Assembly: GCA_002341185.1 (NCBI GenBank)
Contig: DDNP01000028.1
Coordinates: 31,692 to 95,691, forward strand
Length of the DNA stretch: 64,000 nt
From: Candidatus Neomicrothrix sp. UBA2517
Lineage (GTDB): Bacteria; Actinomycetota; Acidimicrobiia; Acidimicrobiales; UBA8592
Direction of reading: 5' to 3'
Below are positions 1 to 8,088 of this stretch, in pieces. Positions within the stretch are counted from its first letter, which is position 1, and each line of letters starts with the position of its first letter. Position numbers and translations under genes: made by a program. The notes below the pieces were generated by a model that saw only the letters and a list, made by a program, of their open reading frames with translations, made no database searches and was not told the origin of the DNA.

Positions 1-183
1 TTCTTCTTCAGCTTCTTCTTCAGCAGCTTCGCTAGCGCTACTTTCGGATGAACTTTCAGTAGCTTCGGATGCAGATGAGCTATCTGAAGACGAACTATCG
101 TCGTCACTGCCGCCACAAGCTGTTGCGAACATTGCTAAAGCTAAAAAGGCTATTAATAGTTTGAATATTTTGGATCTGTGCAT
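1..183 (-). CDS. Lipoprotein, N-terminal part (cut by window edge)
   Basis: Reading the complementary strand from an ATG at 183 gives 61 codons running off the left edge. The product starts with a basic n-region, a hydrophobic stretch of about 15 residues and a lipobox ending TAC at Cys23 followed by GG, so it should be exported and lipid-anchored. After the Cys comes a low-complexity linker of Asp/Ser, then Ser/Glu, then a run of Glu and Ala, which is typical of actinobacterial solute-binding lipoproteins. An AGGGG ribosome-binding site lies just upstream of the ATG. The folded domain lies outside the window, so the function cannot be named. Confidence 0.75.
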   Translation of the reverse strand, partial: MHRSKIFKLLIAFLALAMFATACGGSDDDSSSSDSSSASEATESSSESSASEAAEEEAEEE

Positions 184-354
184 ACAGGAACCCCTCATTT
201 CCAGGTTTGGATAATTTAACTTAGTCTTGTATTTCTAAGGCGAATGTGCAAGTTGCTAGTCATAAACTTACTAAAAATAGCTAATTTCTGAATAAAGTAA
301 AAGAAAAAACATGTTTGTACAGTCAATCCTAAGAAATTCGGGCAGTATTTCTAT

Positions 355-2814
355 GTGAATGAAATTCTTTTGCAACTTGACGCCATCTCATATAACCATC
401 CTGATGGCTTAGGCTTGCATAATATTAACTTAACGATTAACAAAGGCGACCGCATTGCAGTAGTCGGCGGAAATGGAAGCGGGAAGAGTACATTAGCGAA
501 AATAATCTCTCAGCGACTCACACCGACTTCAGGAGTTATTTCTGGCATTTGTAGTAATCCCGAGAATATCGGAACGGTCACGGATCTTCGCTATTTCAAT
601 AGCGAAGAAACGGTTTCTTCGGCTTTGCAGGCCATTTGTGGTGGTGATCCAGCGAACACAATCTCAAATGTGAATTTGGATCCAATGATTCTTCAGCGAC
701 GAATAGGAAGATTGAGTGGCGGAGAGTCTTATCGGGTTGCACTAGCAGCACAACTGCAGAATAAGGCCCCAATTCTTTTGCTTGATGCTCCATCGTCGAT
801 GCTCGATGCACGTTCAGCCAATTCTTTAGTTGAAGCGCTGGCTGATCGCGAAGAAGCCCTCGTTGTTTTCACCGCGGACATAACGGTAGCTATTGAGACA
901 TGCCAAACCGCTGTGCTTCTTAATCAAGGAGAAATTGTCGCTGTAGGACAAACTATAGAAATTCTCACAGATAGTGAACTGTTAAAACAACATGGCGTTG
1001 ATATGCCCTCTGCTTTATCTCCGAGTTGGTTACGGCGCCGAGCAAGAAGTCAAAATTTTCAAGGTGTTATATCAATTGAAGACTTTGACCAAGGGGAACG
1101 ATCAGCAAAAGATATTGCAGAACAGGTAGCTAAGTTCTTTAATCAGTTCCGATCAGATTTCCTTGAGGTCACCCAAAGAGCACAAGAAAATTTTGCCAGG
1201 CGGGAGTTTGCCCAACACCAAATAAATTCCCAAATCCGCCTTCTTCTACACCGGCAACTTGTAAATCAGTGTGTAGAGGTCATTAGCCCAGCTCTTGATA
1301 ATTTGAAAGATCAAGCCAAGAGAGAGCTATGGGCATCTGCTAGACATATATTCGCGCAAGCTATTGCGTGGAGATCAGACTCAGAACTGGCAGAAACATT
1401 CTTTAATTCCGTAACACGAAGATTATTTACACTTGTTGGCTTTGATGATGACCTTGAATTTAGATGGTTCGGGGGGATCGCACTTCCTGTCGTTGATCCC
1501 GGACAAGGAGAAGTTCTCACATTCAGGCTTCGAACAACTTCCAGTAAACTGATACAAGCTGTTCTAGAAGCATTTGATGTCGGTCAGAAATGGGTGAATC
1601 TAGAACGTGACTCTTCGAATATTGCACTTGCAATTGAAAAGCATCTATCAGAGACTTGGGAAGCGACCATGCCAGTTGAAATAGATGTTTTGAAACCTGT
1701 ATTCTATCGCAACCGTGGAGCATACCTAGTTGGTCGAATACGATACCTGACGCGTGTTTCTCCGCTCATCATCCCCTTGCGGTCCACTGAAGAAGGAATT
1801 GTATGTGATGCTGTCCTCTTAACGGAAAATCTTACCAGTAGGATCTTTGGCTTCACAAGATCTTATTTTCACGTTAATACCAAGGAACCAGGAGCAATAG
1901 TTGCATTCATCAAAACGCTGATACCTCTTAAACCTGTGGCAGAACTTTATACAGCAATCGGTTATAGCGCTCATGGGAAAACGAGTCTGTTCAGAGCTAT
2001 TTATAGGCATCTTTCAAACTCTACGGATCGCTTTGAACCAGCTAGAGGTATACCCGGTATGGTAATGACTGTTTTTACCTTGCCTTCTTTTGGCGTTGTT
2101 TTTAAGGTAATCAAAGATATTTTCCCTCCTTCAAAAAAAATTACAAGGTCGCAGGTTATGGATAAATACAAGATGGTATTTGCTCATGATCGTGTCGGTC
2201 GGATGGTGGATGCTCAAGTCTTTGAGGACCTCGCCTTCCCTCGTGAAAGATTCAGCGAAGATCTTCTTCAAGAATTAGCATCTGAGGCTTCGCGTTCAAT
2301 AACGATCACCGACACTGACGTTATTATTCATCACTTATACACGGAGCGTCGTGTCTATCCGCTTGATCTCTACCTACAAGAGATGCCAGAGAATCTAGTT
2401 CTTTCAGCAACCCTTGATTATGGGCATGCGATCAAAGATCTGTGCGCTGCGAATATTTTCCCAGGGGACCTTTTCACCAAAAATTTTGGAGTTACTCGAC
2501 ATGGAAGTGTCGTCTTCTACGATTATGACGAGCTAACACTACTTCAAGATGTTACTTTCCGAGAAATACCGGAGGCAAGATCATTTGAAGATGAAATGTC
2601 ATCTCAGCCTTGGTTTGCGGTGGGAGCTAATGATGTTTTCCCTGAGGAATTCAGGAAATTTTTCCGATTTCCGGACTCTGTAGGTAATTCTTTTGATATT
2701 GCTCATGGTGATCTTTGCGATCCGGAAACGTGGGTTGAGATGCAACGTCAACATGAGGTAGAGGCGCCAGAATTCTTCCCTTATCCTGAAGAGGTAAGAT
2801 TCAATATCACCTAG
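355..2814 (+). CDS. aceK: ABC ATPase - isocitrate dehydrogenase kinase/phosphatase (AceK) fusion
   Basis: One uninterrupted 819-residue frame joins two domains. Residues 1-215 form an ABC ATPase: Walker A GGNGSGKST at 38-46, signature LSGGE at 120-124, Walker B LLLD at 141-144. The residue after the Walker B Asp is Ala145 instead of the catalytic Glu, no H-loop His is visible near 170-180, and there is no clear Q-loop Gln, so it may bind ATP without efficient turnover. Residues about 245-819 match AceK over its usual length of roughly 575: EVTQRAQENFARRE at 271-284, a loop with HGKT at 540-543, FKVIKD at 583-588, GDLFTKNFGVTRHG at 704-717, YDYDE at 722-726 and EDEM with NDVFPEEF at 745-766. 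AceK switches isocitrate dehydrogenase by phosphorylation and dephosphorylation, setting flux between the TCA cycle and the glyoxylate bypass. The start is GTG; no earlier start codon exists in frame after the upstream stop. The fusion itself is unfamiliar to me. Confidence 0.88.
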   Translation: MNEILLQLDAISYNHPDGLGLHNINLTINKGDRIAVVGGNGSGKSTLAKIISQRLTPTSGVISGICSNPENIGTVTDLRYFNSEETVSSALQAICGGDPANTISNVNLDPMILQRRIGRLSGGESYRVALAAQLQNKAPILLLDAPSSMLDARSANSLVEALADREEALVVFTADITVAIETCQTAVLLNQGEIVAVGQTIEILTDSELLKQHGVDMPSALSPSWLRRRARSQNFQGVISIEDFDQGERSAKDIAEQVAKFFNQFRSDFLEVTQRAQENFARREFAQHQINSQIRLLLHRQLVNQCVEVISPALDNLKDQAKRELWASARHIFAQAIAWRSDSELAETFFNSVTRRLFTLVGFDDDLEFRWFGGIALPVVDPGQGEVLTFRLRTTSSKLIQAVLEAFDVGQKWVNLERDSSNIALAIEKHLSETWEATMPVEIDVLKPVFYRNRGAYLVGRIRYLTRVSPLIIPLRSTEEGIVCDAVLLTENLTSRIFGFTRSYFHVNTKEPGAIVAFIKTLIPLKPVAELYTAIGYSAHGKTSLFRAIYRHLSNSTDRFEPARGIPGMVMTVFTLPSFGVVFKVIKDIFPPSKKITRSQVMDKYKMVFAHDRVGRMVDAQVFEDLAFPRERFSEDLLQELASEASRSITITDTDVIIHHLYTERRVYPLDLYLQEMPENLVLSATLDYGHAIKDLCAANIFPGDLFTKNFGVTRHGSVVFYDYDELTLLQDVTFREIPEARSFEDEMSSQPWFAVGANDVFPEEFRKFFRFPDSVGNSFDIAHGDLCDPETWVEMQRQHEVEAPEFFPYPEEVRFNIT

Positions 2815-2916
2815 TTTGATTGAGCATTAAAGTAAGAATCAATTAAGAAAATTGCTAAATAGTAGCGTGCAGTATGCTTTCCGATCAGAATTGGATGAAA
2901 CCGTTGATAGAGAGCT

Positions 2917-3606
2917 ATGGAAGAAGCCCAAAAGAAACATATATTAATTGCAGAAGACGACAATGCTGTACGTGACTCACTTGAGAGAGCCCTACGTTAC
3001 GAAGGTTACTCCGTAACAGCTGTGTCTAATGGTTCAAAGGCATTACTGGACGCAGAAATAGCAGCACCTGATTTGTTTATCTTAGATGTAATGATGCCAG
3101 TTATTGACGGACTCTCCGTTTGTAGAGCGCTGAGGCGGAATGGGAATAAAACACCTATTCTCATCCTTACGGCAAAACATGAAATTTCAGACCGAATCAC
3201 AGGGTTAGATGCTGGTGCGGATGATTATTTAGTGAAACCCTTTTCGCTTGACGAACTGTTCGCTCGAATTCGGGCACTCTTAAGGCGCTTTGACGATGAA
3301 ACAGTTGAAAAACGTTCAATTGGAGATCTCATTCTTGAATATGGATCAAGGAAAGTTTTCCGAAAAGGAAAAGAAATTGACTTGACGAAGACGGAATTTG
3401 ACTTGCTTGAGCTGCTAATGAGAAATACGAGTTTGGTGCTGACGAGAGAAAGTATCTATGAAGCCATTTGGGATTATGATTTTGAAACAAACTCAAAATC
3501 GCTTGATGTCTATATCGGTTATTTACGGAAAAAAGTAGATGACGACCCTTCCAAGAAATTGATTCACACCATTCGTGGTGTTGGATACTGCTTGAGAGAG
3601 TCATGA
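2917..3606 (+). CDS. OmpR/MprA-family response regulator
   Basis: A 229-residue regulator with an N-terminal receiver domain (about 8-120) and a C-terminal winged-helix DNA-binding domain (about 133-228). The acidic pocket is E13-D14-D15, the phospho-acceptor is D57 in ILDVMMP, and the conserved Thr85 and Lys107 (VKPF) are present. The C-terminal part has the usual TKTEFDLLELL and RGVGY motifs of the OmpR group. Its stop codon overlaps the start of the following histidine kinase in an ATGA, so the two are translationally coupled and form one two-component system. The closest resemblance is to actinobacterial MprA. The target genes are not visible here. Confidence 0.93.
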   Translation: MEEAQKKHILIAEDDNAVRDSLERALRYEGYSVTAVSNGSKALLDAEIAAPDLFILDVMMPVIDGLSVCRALRRNGNKTPILILTAKHEISDRITGLDAGADDYLVKPFSLDELFARIRALLRRFDDETVEKRSIGDLILEYGSRKVFRKGKEIDLTKTEFDLLELLMRNTSLVLTRESIYEAIWDYDFETNSKSLDVYIGYLRKKVDDDPSKKLIHTIRGVGYCLRES

Positions 3607-4958
3607 CTCTTCAGGTTCGTCTCACGATTGCAATGGTTGCGGTAATTACAACAGTCGTAACTGTATCTGCTGTTATTGCTGTCAGTTCCGCTAAGAGCGA
3701 GCTTGTTGAAGGCGTGGATAATTTTCTAATTGATAGGGCAGAAAATATAGTAAATCTTCCTACCAGTATCGATGCTCGAGCATTCGGGCAAAGAGATGAA
3801 AAAAAATTAGGTTTATCTGAGTTCCTAGCAGAACCTGATGCTGTGACGCAGATAGTAGACCCCAAAGGTCAAGTGATCTTCGCATACCCCACCTCTCTCC
3901 CTTTAGTAGATGCAGAATTAGAGATCGCTACACAGAAAGCTGAGAACCTAAGAGGCGAGACACGGATTCGCGAATCAACAGTAGCTGGTATTGATTACCG
4001 TATACTCTCCAAACCACTCCCTAGAGGCGGTCTTTTACAAATAGGCCGTGACCTGTCAGAAGTTCGTGATGCGCTTTCGGGAATGATTCGTACCTTTCTC
4101 ATACTTGGAGTGATCGGAATAGCTTTAGCTATTCTGCTGGCTTGGCTTTTGGCCTCTCGACTAGCCAAACCGATCAAAAGGTTATCCAAGACTGCTGAAC
4201 ATATAGCACGGACACAAGAACTCAGCGCATACATTGATGCAAATGATGGCGATAGAGAAGTGAGGCGCTTGGCTGAGAGCTTCAACGTCATGTTGCGGGC
4301 GCTTTTAACCTCACGGGAACAGCAGAAGAGATTAGTTTCGGATGCTAGCCACGAACTCCGTACTCCTCTTACTAGCGTCAGAACGAATATAGAACTTTTG
4401 GCTAAAGTAAAAACTATTGAAGAAAAAGATAGAGAGTCAATTATCAATGACCTGAAAACAGAAATAGAGGAATTAAGCCTTCTTGTTGATGAAATCGTGG
4501 ACCTTGCAACATCAACGGGTTATAAGTCTGAGAATTTTGCTAACGAAGACCTTTCAGCGCTAGCACAGCAAGTTGCCGATAAATTTTACAGAAGGTCGGG
4601 GAGAGTCATTGATGTTCTTAATTCGGGTGAAACATTGCGATCAATGCAAAAGGTAGCGATGGAGCGCGCTATCTCTAACCTGGTTGATAATGCAATTAAA
4701 TTTAGCCCTGAAGGCACAAATATCGTTATCAGTGTCGAAGGCGGAACCGTTTCCGTACGAGATTTTGGTTTAGGAATAAGGGAAGATGATAAGAATCAAC
4801 TCTTTGAAAGGTTCTTTAGGTCTGTGGACTCAAGGAACCTCCCAGGCTCAGGGATAGGGCTCTCAATAGTGGAGGAAATTATCTTGCGGCATGATGGTCG
4901 TGTCTTCGTCGAATCCCCTCAAGATGGACCAGGAACCATTGTTGGCTTTACCATATAG
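3603..4958 (+). CDS. MprB-like sensor histidine kinase
   Basis: A 451-residue membrane sensor and cognate partner of the regulator just upstream (4-base overlap). Transmembrane helices lie at about 7-29 and 162-184 and enclose an extracytoplasmic sensor region of about 130 residues. A HAMP segment (about 185-238) is followed by the dimerisation/phospho-acceptor box SDASHELRTPL with His250. The ATPase part carries the N-box NLVDNAIKFSPEG (359-371), G1 DFGLGI (387-392), F-box LFERFFR (400-406) and G2 GSGIGLS (415-421). All catalytic boxes are intact. The HisKA sequence is closest to the actinobacterial MprB/TrcS group. The signal is unknown. Confidence 0.93.
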   Translation: MTLQVRLTIAMVAVITTVVTVSAVIAVSSAKSELVEGVDNFLIDRAENIVNLPTSIDARAFGQRDEKKLGLSEFLAEPDAVTQIVDPKGQVIFAYPTSLPLVDAELEIATQKAENLRGETRIRESTVAGIDYRILSKPLPRGGLLQIGRDLSEVRDALSGMIRTFLILGVIGIALAILLAWLLASRLAKPIKRLSKTAEHIARTQELSAYIDANDGDREVRRLAESFNVMLRALLTSREQQKRLVSDASHELRTPLTSVRTNIELLAKVKTIEEKDRESIINDLKTEIEELSLLVDEIVDLATSTGYKSENFANEDLSALAQQVADKFYRRSGRVIDVLNSGETLRSMQKVAMERAISNLVDNAIKFSPEGTNIVISVEGGTVSVRDFGLGIREDDKNQLFERFFRSVDSRNLPGSGIGLSIVEEIILRHDGRVFVESPQDGPGTIVGFTI

Positions 4959-5795
4959 TTATCCTCGAAGACTATTAATTTTCTCTTTGACTAAGTCAAG
5001 GTCGTCAGGGTTGGTTAACCCAGACCATTCCTCCGTGCTTGGTACAGTTGCTACTCGATATTGATAAAGGTCCATTAAATTCGAAATGCACACCGGAAGC
5101 AGACATTCAGCAGTTTCGGAATTTTGATTTTTGAAAACAAACTGTTCCCAGAGGTTTTGCAGTGATTCTAGAATAGAAGGGTGGAAGCACCATAGATTCA
5201 TTGATACCGGAGTGTCTGGCGGGAAAGTATCGTTACCTGTGCATTTGATCTGATCGGTTGGCAAATCAAGAAATAATCCCTCTGTTTCAGTTACGTCAAC
5301 AAGTTGATGGTTCTCTACACTGCATATGCCCCTCGTAACTGGACCACTTGATGAAAGCGTCTTGCTCAGCTCAAAAGTTATTAACGACCCGCTACCCTCG
5401 TTGACTTTAACTAATTCCTCTGAAGCTATTTGAATAGATGACGGACCATAGTAGTCGTCAGCGTTTGCCAAAATAAAAGGCCCCGTAATTACATCTGCAG
5501 CTGAGATAACGGCGTGAGTTGTTCCCCAAGGTTTTGCTCGGGGTGGGCCGTGAAGGTCTTGTAAGACAAACTTGAAGTTAACGTCTGCAGGGTGCTGCCC
5601 TTGCAAATGGGATTGCATGCTCTCAGCTATTTCACTGCGGGTGATCACGACAACCTCCTCTATTCCCGCTTCTTTAGCGTCTTGAATGGTGTAATCAAGA
5701 AGTGTTTCACCGCTTTTGCCGACGGTTGCAAGTTGCTTAGTTCCTCCGAACCTGCTTCCTAACCCTGCGGCCATTAGAACGAGACTAGATTTCAC
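4959..5795 (-). CDS. MobA-like/sugar nucleotidyltransferase family protein
   Basis: A 278-residue protein opening with the nucleotidyltransferase signature MAAGLGSRFGGTKQL at about 8-22, as in NDP-sugar pyrophosphorylases and related transferases, and with NADDYYG near 115-121, where the metal-binding Asp pair of this fold sits. It should transfer a nucleotidyl group to a sugar phosphate or similar acceptor in the cytoplasm, but the sequence does not fix the substrate. Translation starts at GTG (5795). It is convergent with the histidine kinase, the two stop codons abutting, so it is unlikely to belong to that operon. Confidence 0.75.
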   Translation of the reverse strand: MKSSLVLMAAGLGSRFGGTKQLATVGKSGETLLDYTIQDAKEAGIEEVVVITRSEIAESMQSHLQGQHPADVNFKFVLQDLHGPPRAKPWGTTHAVISAADVITGPFILANADDYYGPSSIQIASEELVKVNEGSGSLITFELSKTLSSSGPVTRGICSVENHQLVDVTETEGLFLDLPTDQIKCTGNDTFPPDTPVSMNLWCFHPSILESLQNLWEQFVFKNQNSETAECLLPVCISNLMDLYQYRVATVPSTEEWSGLTNPDDLDLVKEKINSLRG

Positions 5796-5895
5796 AATAT
5801 TGCTCCAAAAGTTCTTAGACTACTTATATTAGAGTGCGTAATGCTTATGTTAGGGACTAGCATCAAAGAGTCGTAATCAAGAAGGAATAATTATT

Positions 5896-6831
5896 ATGCG
5901 TATCGTTCTTATAAAGGCCGCATCTATAGCTATCGCCGGTGCGCTACTGATCGGATGCGGAAGTGGTAGTGAAAAGGGTTCAGAAGATGACTCTCCTGCT
6001 GAAACCCCTTCATCACAACAAGTTTTCCCTACCCCAACGCCTGCAGGGGATATTGATAACCTTGATCTCTCTTCTAAGCCAGTAGTGGTTATCCCATCAA
6101 CACCGCCCCCATCCGATTTGGAGATAGAGGATCTCGTAACTGGTAATGGTGATTTTGTAAAATCTGGTGATTTTCTCATAATGGATTACGTCGGGGTTTC
6201 GTATTCAACGGGCTTACAATTTGATGCCTCATGGGATAGAGGATCTCCGTTTCCCTTTGAGTTGGGAGCAGGTCGAGTTATTCAGGGATGGGAACAAGGA
6301 ATAGTTGGAATGGCTGTAGGTGGACGCAGGATTCTTACGATTCCACCTTCTCTGGGATACGGGGAAGGTGGTTCAGGTTCAGGTTCAATAGGCCCTAATG
6401 AGACGCTCGTTTTTGTCGTGGACCTTATTGCCGTTGTTCCCTCAGATCTTGAGAAGCCGAATGAGGAAGTAACTGGAGAGGCTGTTCAAGAGTTGCAAAT
6501 AGATGACACTATTCGAGGTTCCGGAGCAGCCGTGGAACTAGGGAACGTCGTTTACATTCATTACGTTGGGGTTTCGGCATCAACTGGAGAGCAGTTTGAC
6601 TCTTCTTGGGATCGAGGTCGCTCAGAGTTCATCGGATATATCTCCGGTGCTGGAAATGTGATTGAAGGCCTTGATCAGGGTGTGCTTGGAATGCAAGTAG
6701 GTGGGCGAAGAACAATTGTGATACCCCCTGATTTGGCCTACGGAGAAAACGGTGCCGGTAACGGATTAATAGCTTCCAATGAAACGTTGGTCTTCATTGT
6801 GGATTTATTAGGAACACACCCTGTTCGTTAA
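5896..6831 (+). CDS. Lipoprotein with two FKBP-type peptidyl-prolyl isomerase domains
   Basis: A 311-residue exported lipoprotein. Residues 1-20 are a signal peptide ending LLIGC, with lipidated Cys21, followed by a Ser/Glu/Pro-rich linker to about 70. Two FKBP domains follow in tandem, about 72-182 and 198-307. Each keeps the core motifs: YVGVSYSTG and YVGVSASTG, FDASWDRG and FDSSWDRG, VIQGWEQG and VIEGLDQG, IPPSLGYGEGG and IPPDLAYGENG, and a final beta strand ending in VDL. It should catalyse cis-trans proline isomerisation on proteins outside the membrane. Tandem FKBP lipoproteins are less usual than single-domain ones; the pair probably arose by internal duplication. Confidence 0.92.
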   Translation: MRIVLIKAASIAIAGALLIGCGSGSEKGSEDDSPAETPSSQQVFPTPTPAGDIDNLDLSSKPVVVIPSTPPPSDLEIEDLVTGNGDFVKSGDFLIMDYVGVSYSTGLQFDASWDRGSPFPFELGAGRVIQGWEQGIVGMAVGGRRILTIPPSLGYGEGGSGSGSIGPNETLVFVVDLIAVVPSDLEKPNEEVTGEAVQELQIDDTIRGSGAAVELGNVVYIHYVGVSASTGEQFDSSWDRGRSEFIGYISGAGNVIEGLDQGVLGMQVGGRRTIVIPPDLAYGENGAGNGLIASNETLVFIVDLLGTHPVR

Positions 6832-7236
6832 CTACCTTGTTACTCCAAATCGTTCTAAAGCTGCCTGAGCTCTATCAAGAAGAAGTTGTGGGACAAGAAC
6901 TCCGTTAACTTCAACTCCTCCAGAACCTGAACTTTGAGAGGGAGATTCAGCTGTACTGTCAGGAATCTCAGAATCATTAACAACTACTTCTTCACTTCGT
7001 TCTCGCGCTAAGAGGTAGTCATCCCATTCGTTCTCTCGGACAAGCTTGTCTCTGTGGAGGCTTCCTACTTCGACGCCGTTATCAAATGCGACCCAGTAGC
7101 GAACCCAGTCAAGGCCATTTGACAGAATTACTTTCCCCAGTGTTCCTTCGGGGACGCCCCTTAAATCAATAGCCGCTTTAACAATTTCTTTTTTTTGTAA
7201 ATTGTGGGGGAGAGTATCGTTCTTTGGCATTGTCAC
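6832..7236 (-). CDS. Small conserved protein with SH3-like N-terminal segment
   Basis: A 134-residue protein that I do not recognise by name. The first 60 residues look like a small SH3/KOW-type barrel (DLRGVPEGTLGKV, then WVRYWVAFDNGVEVGSL), followed by an acidic Ser/Glu-rich linker and a C-terminal helix (VLVPQLLLDRAQAALERFG). There is no signal peptide or membrane segment, so it is probably cytosolic. Two starts are possible: GTG at 7236 with GAGGT upstream, or ATG at 7230 with AGGTG close upstream. It is convergent with and abuts the FKBP lipoprotein. No function is proposed. Confidence 0.65.
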   Translation of the reverse strand: MTMPKNDTLPHNLQKKEIVKAAIDLRGVPEGTLGKVILSNGLDWVRYWVAFDNGVEVGSLHRDKLVRENEWDDYLLARERSEEVVVNDSEIPDSTAESPSQSSGSGGVEVNGVLVPQLLLDRAQAALERFGVTR

Positions 7237-7338
7237 CTTTACTTACCTCATGAACATTACACGATTTTGTGTCGCGATGAGCACATCAAGCCGACATTGA
7301 TAACCTGCATGCTGTATTTCTTGTGAGAAGATGTAAAT

Positions 7339-8088
7339 GTGTCATCTCAGTATAAATATCTTGTTTTGCATGGAAGAAAGCCTGTGCAGGAGGCATTGGA
7401 GGAAGGTTTAGAGATCGCATGTATTCACGTATCTTCCAAAGCGACTGGTGACATCATCCAAAGGATCAAATCGCTTGCTAGGGCAAAAGGCGTCAGAATT
7501 GAAATAACGTCAGAGAGTAGAATTTCTGCTCTTAGTAAAAGTGGACAGCATCAAGGTGTTGCCGCAGACTTAAAAACTCAAAGGATGCAGTCATTACCCC
7601 AGTTTCTTTCAGAGAGAAATGGCAGAAAGCATCAAACAGCGGTCGTGGTATTAGATGGAGTTCATAATCCCGCTAATGTAGGGATGATCATCCGAACTGT
7701 AACTGCAGCAGGGCTAGACGGAATCATTATTCCTGATAAGGGAACTGCAAGGATCAATCCTGTAGTAATAAAAGCATCCGCAGGAACCGTATTCAAAGCT
7801 CCAATAGTTCGGGTAGACACAGCGAGTAATGCCATTGATCAATTAATTGAGAATCGGTTTGAAGTCATAGGTTTAGAATTAGACGGTGAAAGCATATTCC
7901 AAACTGAATTTCATGAAAGAATGGCGTTAGTACTAGGAAACGAAACATTTGGTTTAAGCGCAGGCACAACAGAAAGAATCTCAAAATTCGTTTCAGTTCC
8001 TCTCACAAATAAGATCGAGTCTCTTAACGTTGCTGCTACGGCAGCTATTGTTAGTTACGAAATTTACCGGAGATCGCTTACTGGTTAG
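7339..8088 (+). CDS. rlmB: TrmH/SpoU-family 2'-O-ribose RNA methyltransferase (RlmB-like)
   Basis: A 249-residue protein with an N-terminal substrate-binding domain (about 5-80: LHGRKPVQEAL) and a C-terminal SPOUT knot. Motif 1 is VLDGVHNPANVGMIIRT (104-120), motif 2 LVLGNETFGLS (197-207) and motif 3 VPLTNKIESLNVAATAAI (220-237). It should methylate a ribose 2'-hydroxyl in 23S rRNA, or less likely tRNA, from S-adenosylmethionine. The start is GTG at 7339. Its end overlaps cysS by four bases in convergent orientation; in many actinobacteria rlmB lies beside cysS in the same direction, so the arrangement here is altered. The exact rRNA position cannot be read from sequence. Confidence 0.88.
   Translation: MSSQYKYLVLHGRKPVQEALEEGLEIACIHVSSKATGDIIQRIKSLARAKGVRIEITSESRISALSKSGQHQGVAADLKTQRMQSLPQFLSERNGRKHQTAVVVLDGVHNPANVGMIIRTVTAAGLDGIIIPDKGTARINPVVIKASAGTVFKAPIVRVDTASNAIDQLIENRFEVIGLELDGESIFQTEFHERMALVLGNETFGLSAGTTERISKFVSVPLTNKIESLNVAATAAIVSYEIYRRSLTG

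Noticed and set aside
1..60. Trinucleotide-like repeat (TTC/GCT) at the left edge
   Set aside because: It encodes the Glu/Ala-rich linker of a lipoprotein; it is low-complexity coding sequence, not an independent repeat.
3995..4447. A 150-codon minus-strand frame inside the histidine kinase
   Set aside because: It lies opposite the HAMP/HisKA coding region, has no ribosome-binding site and its composition mirrors the kinase.
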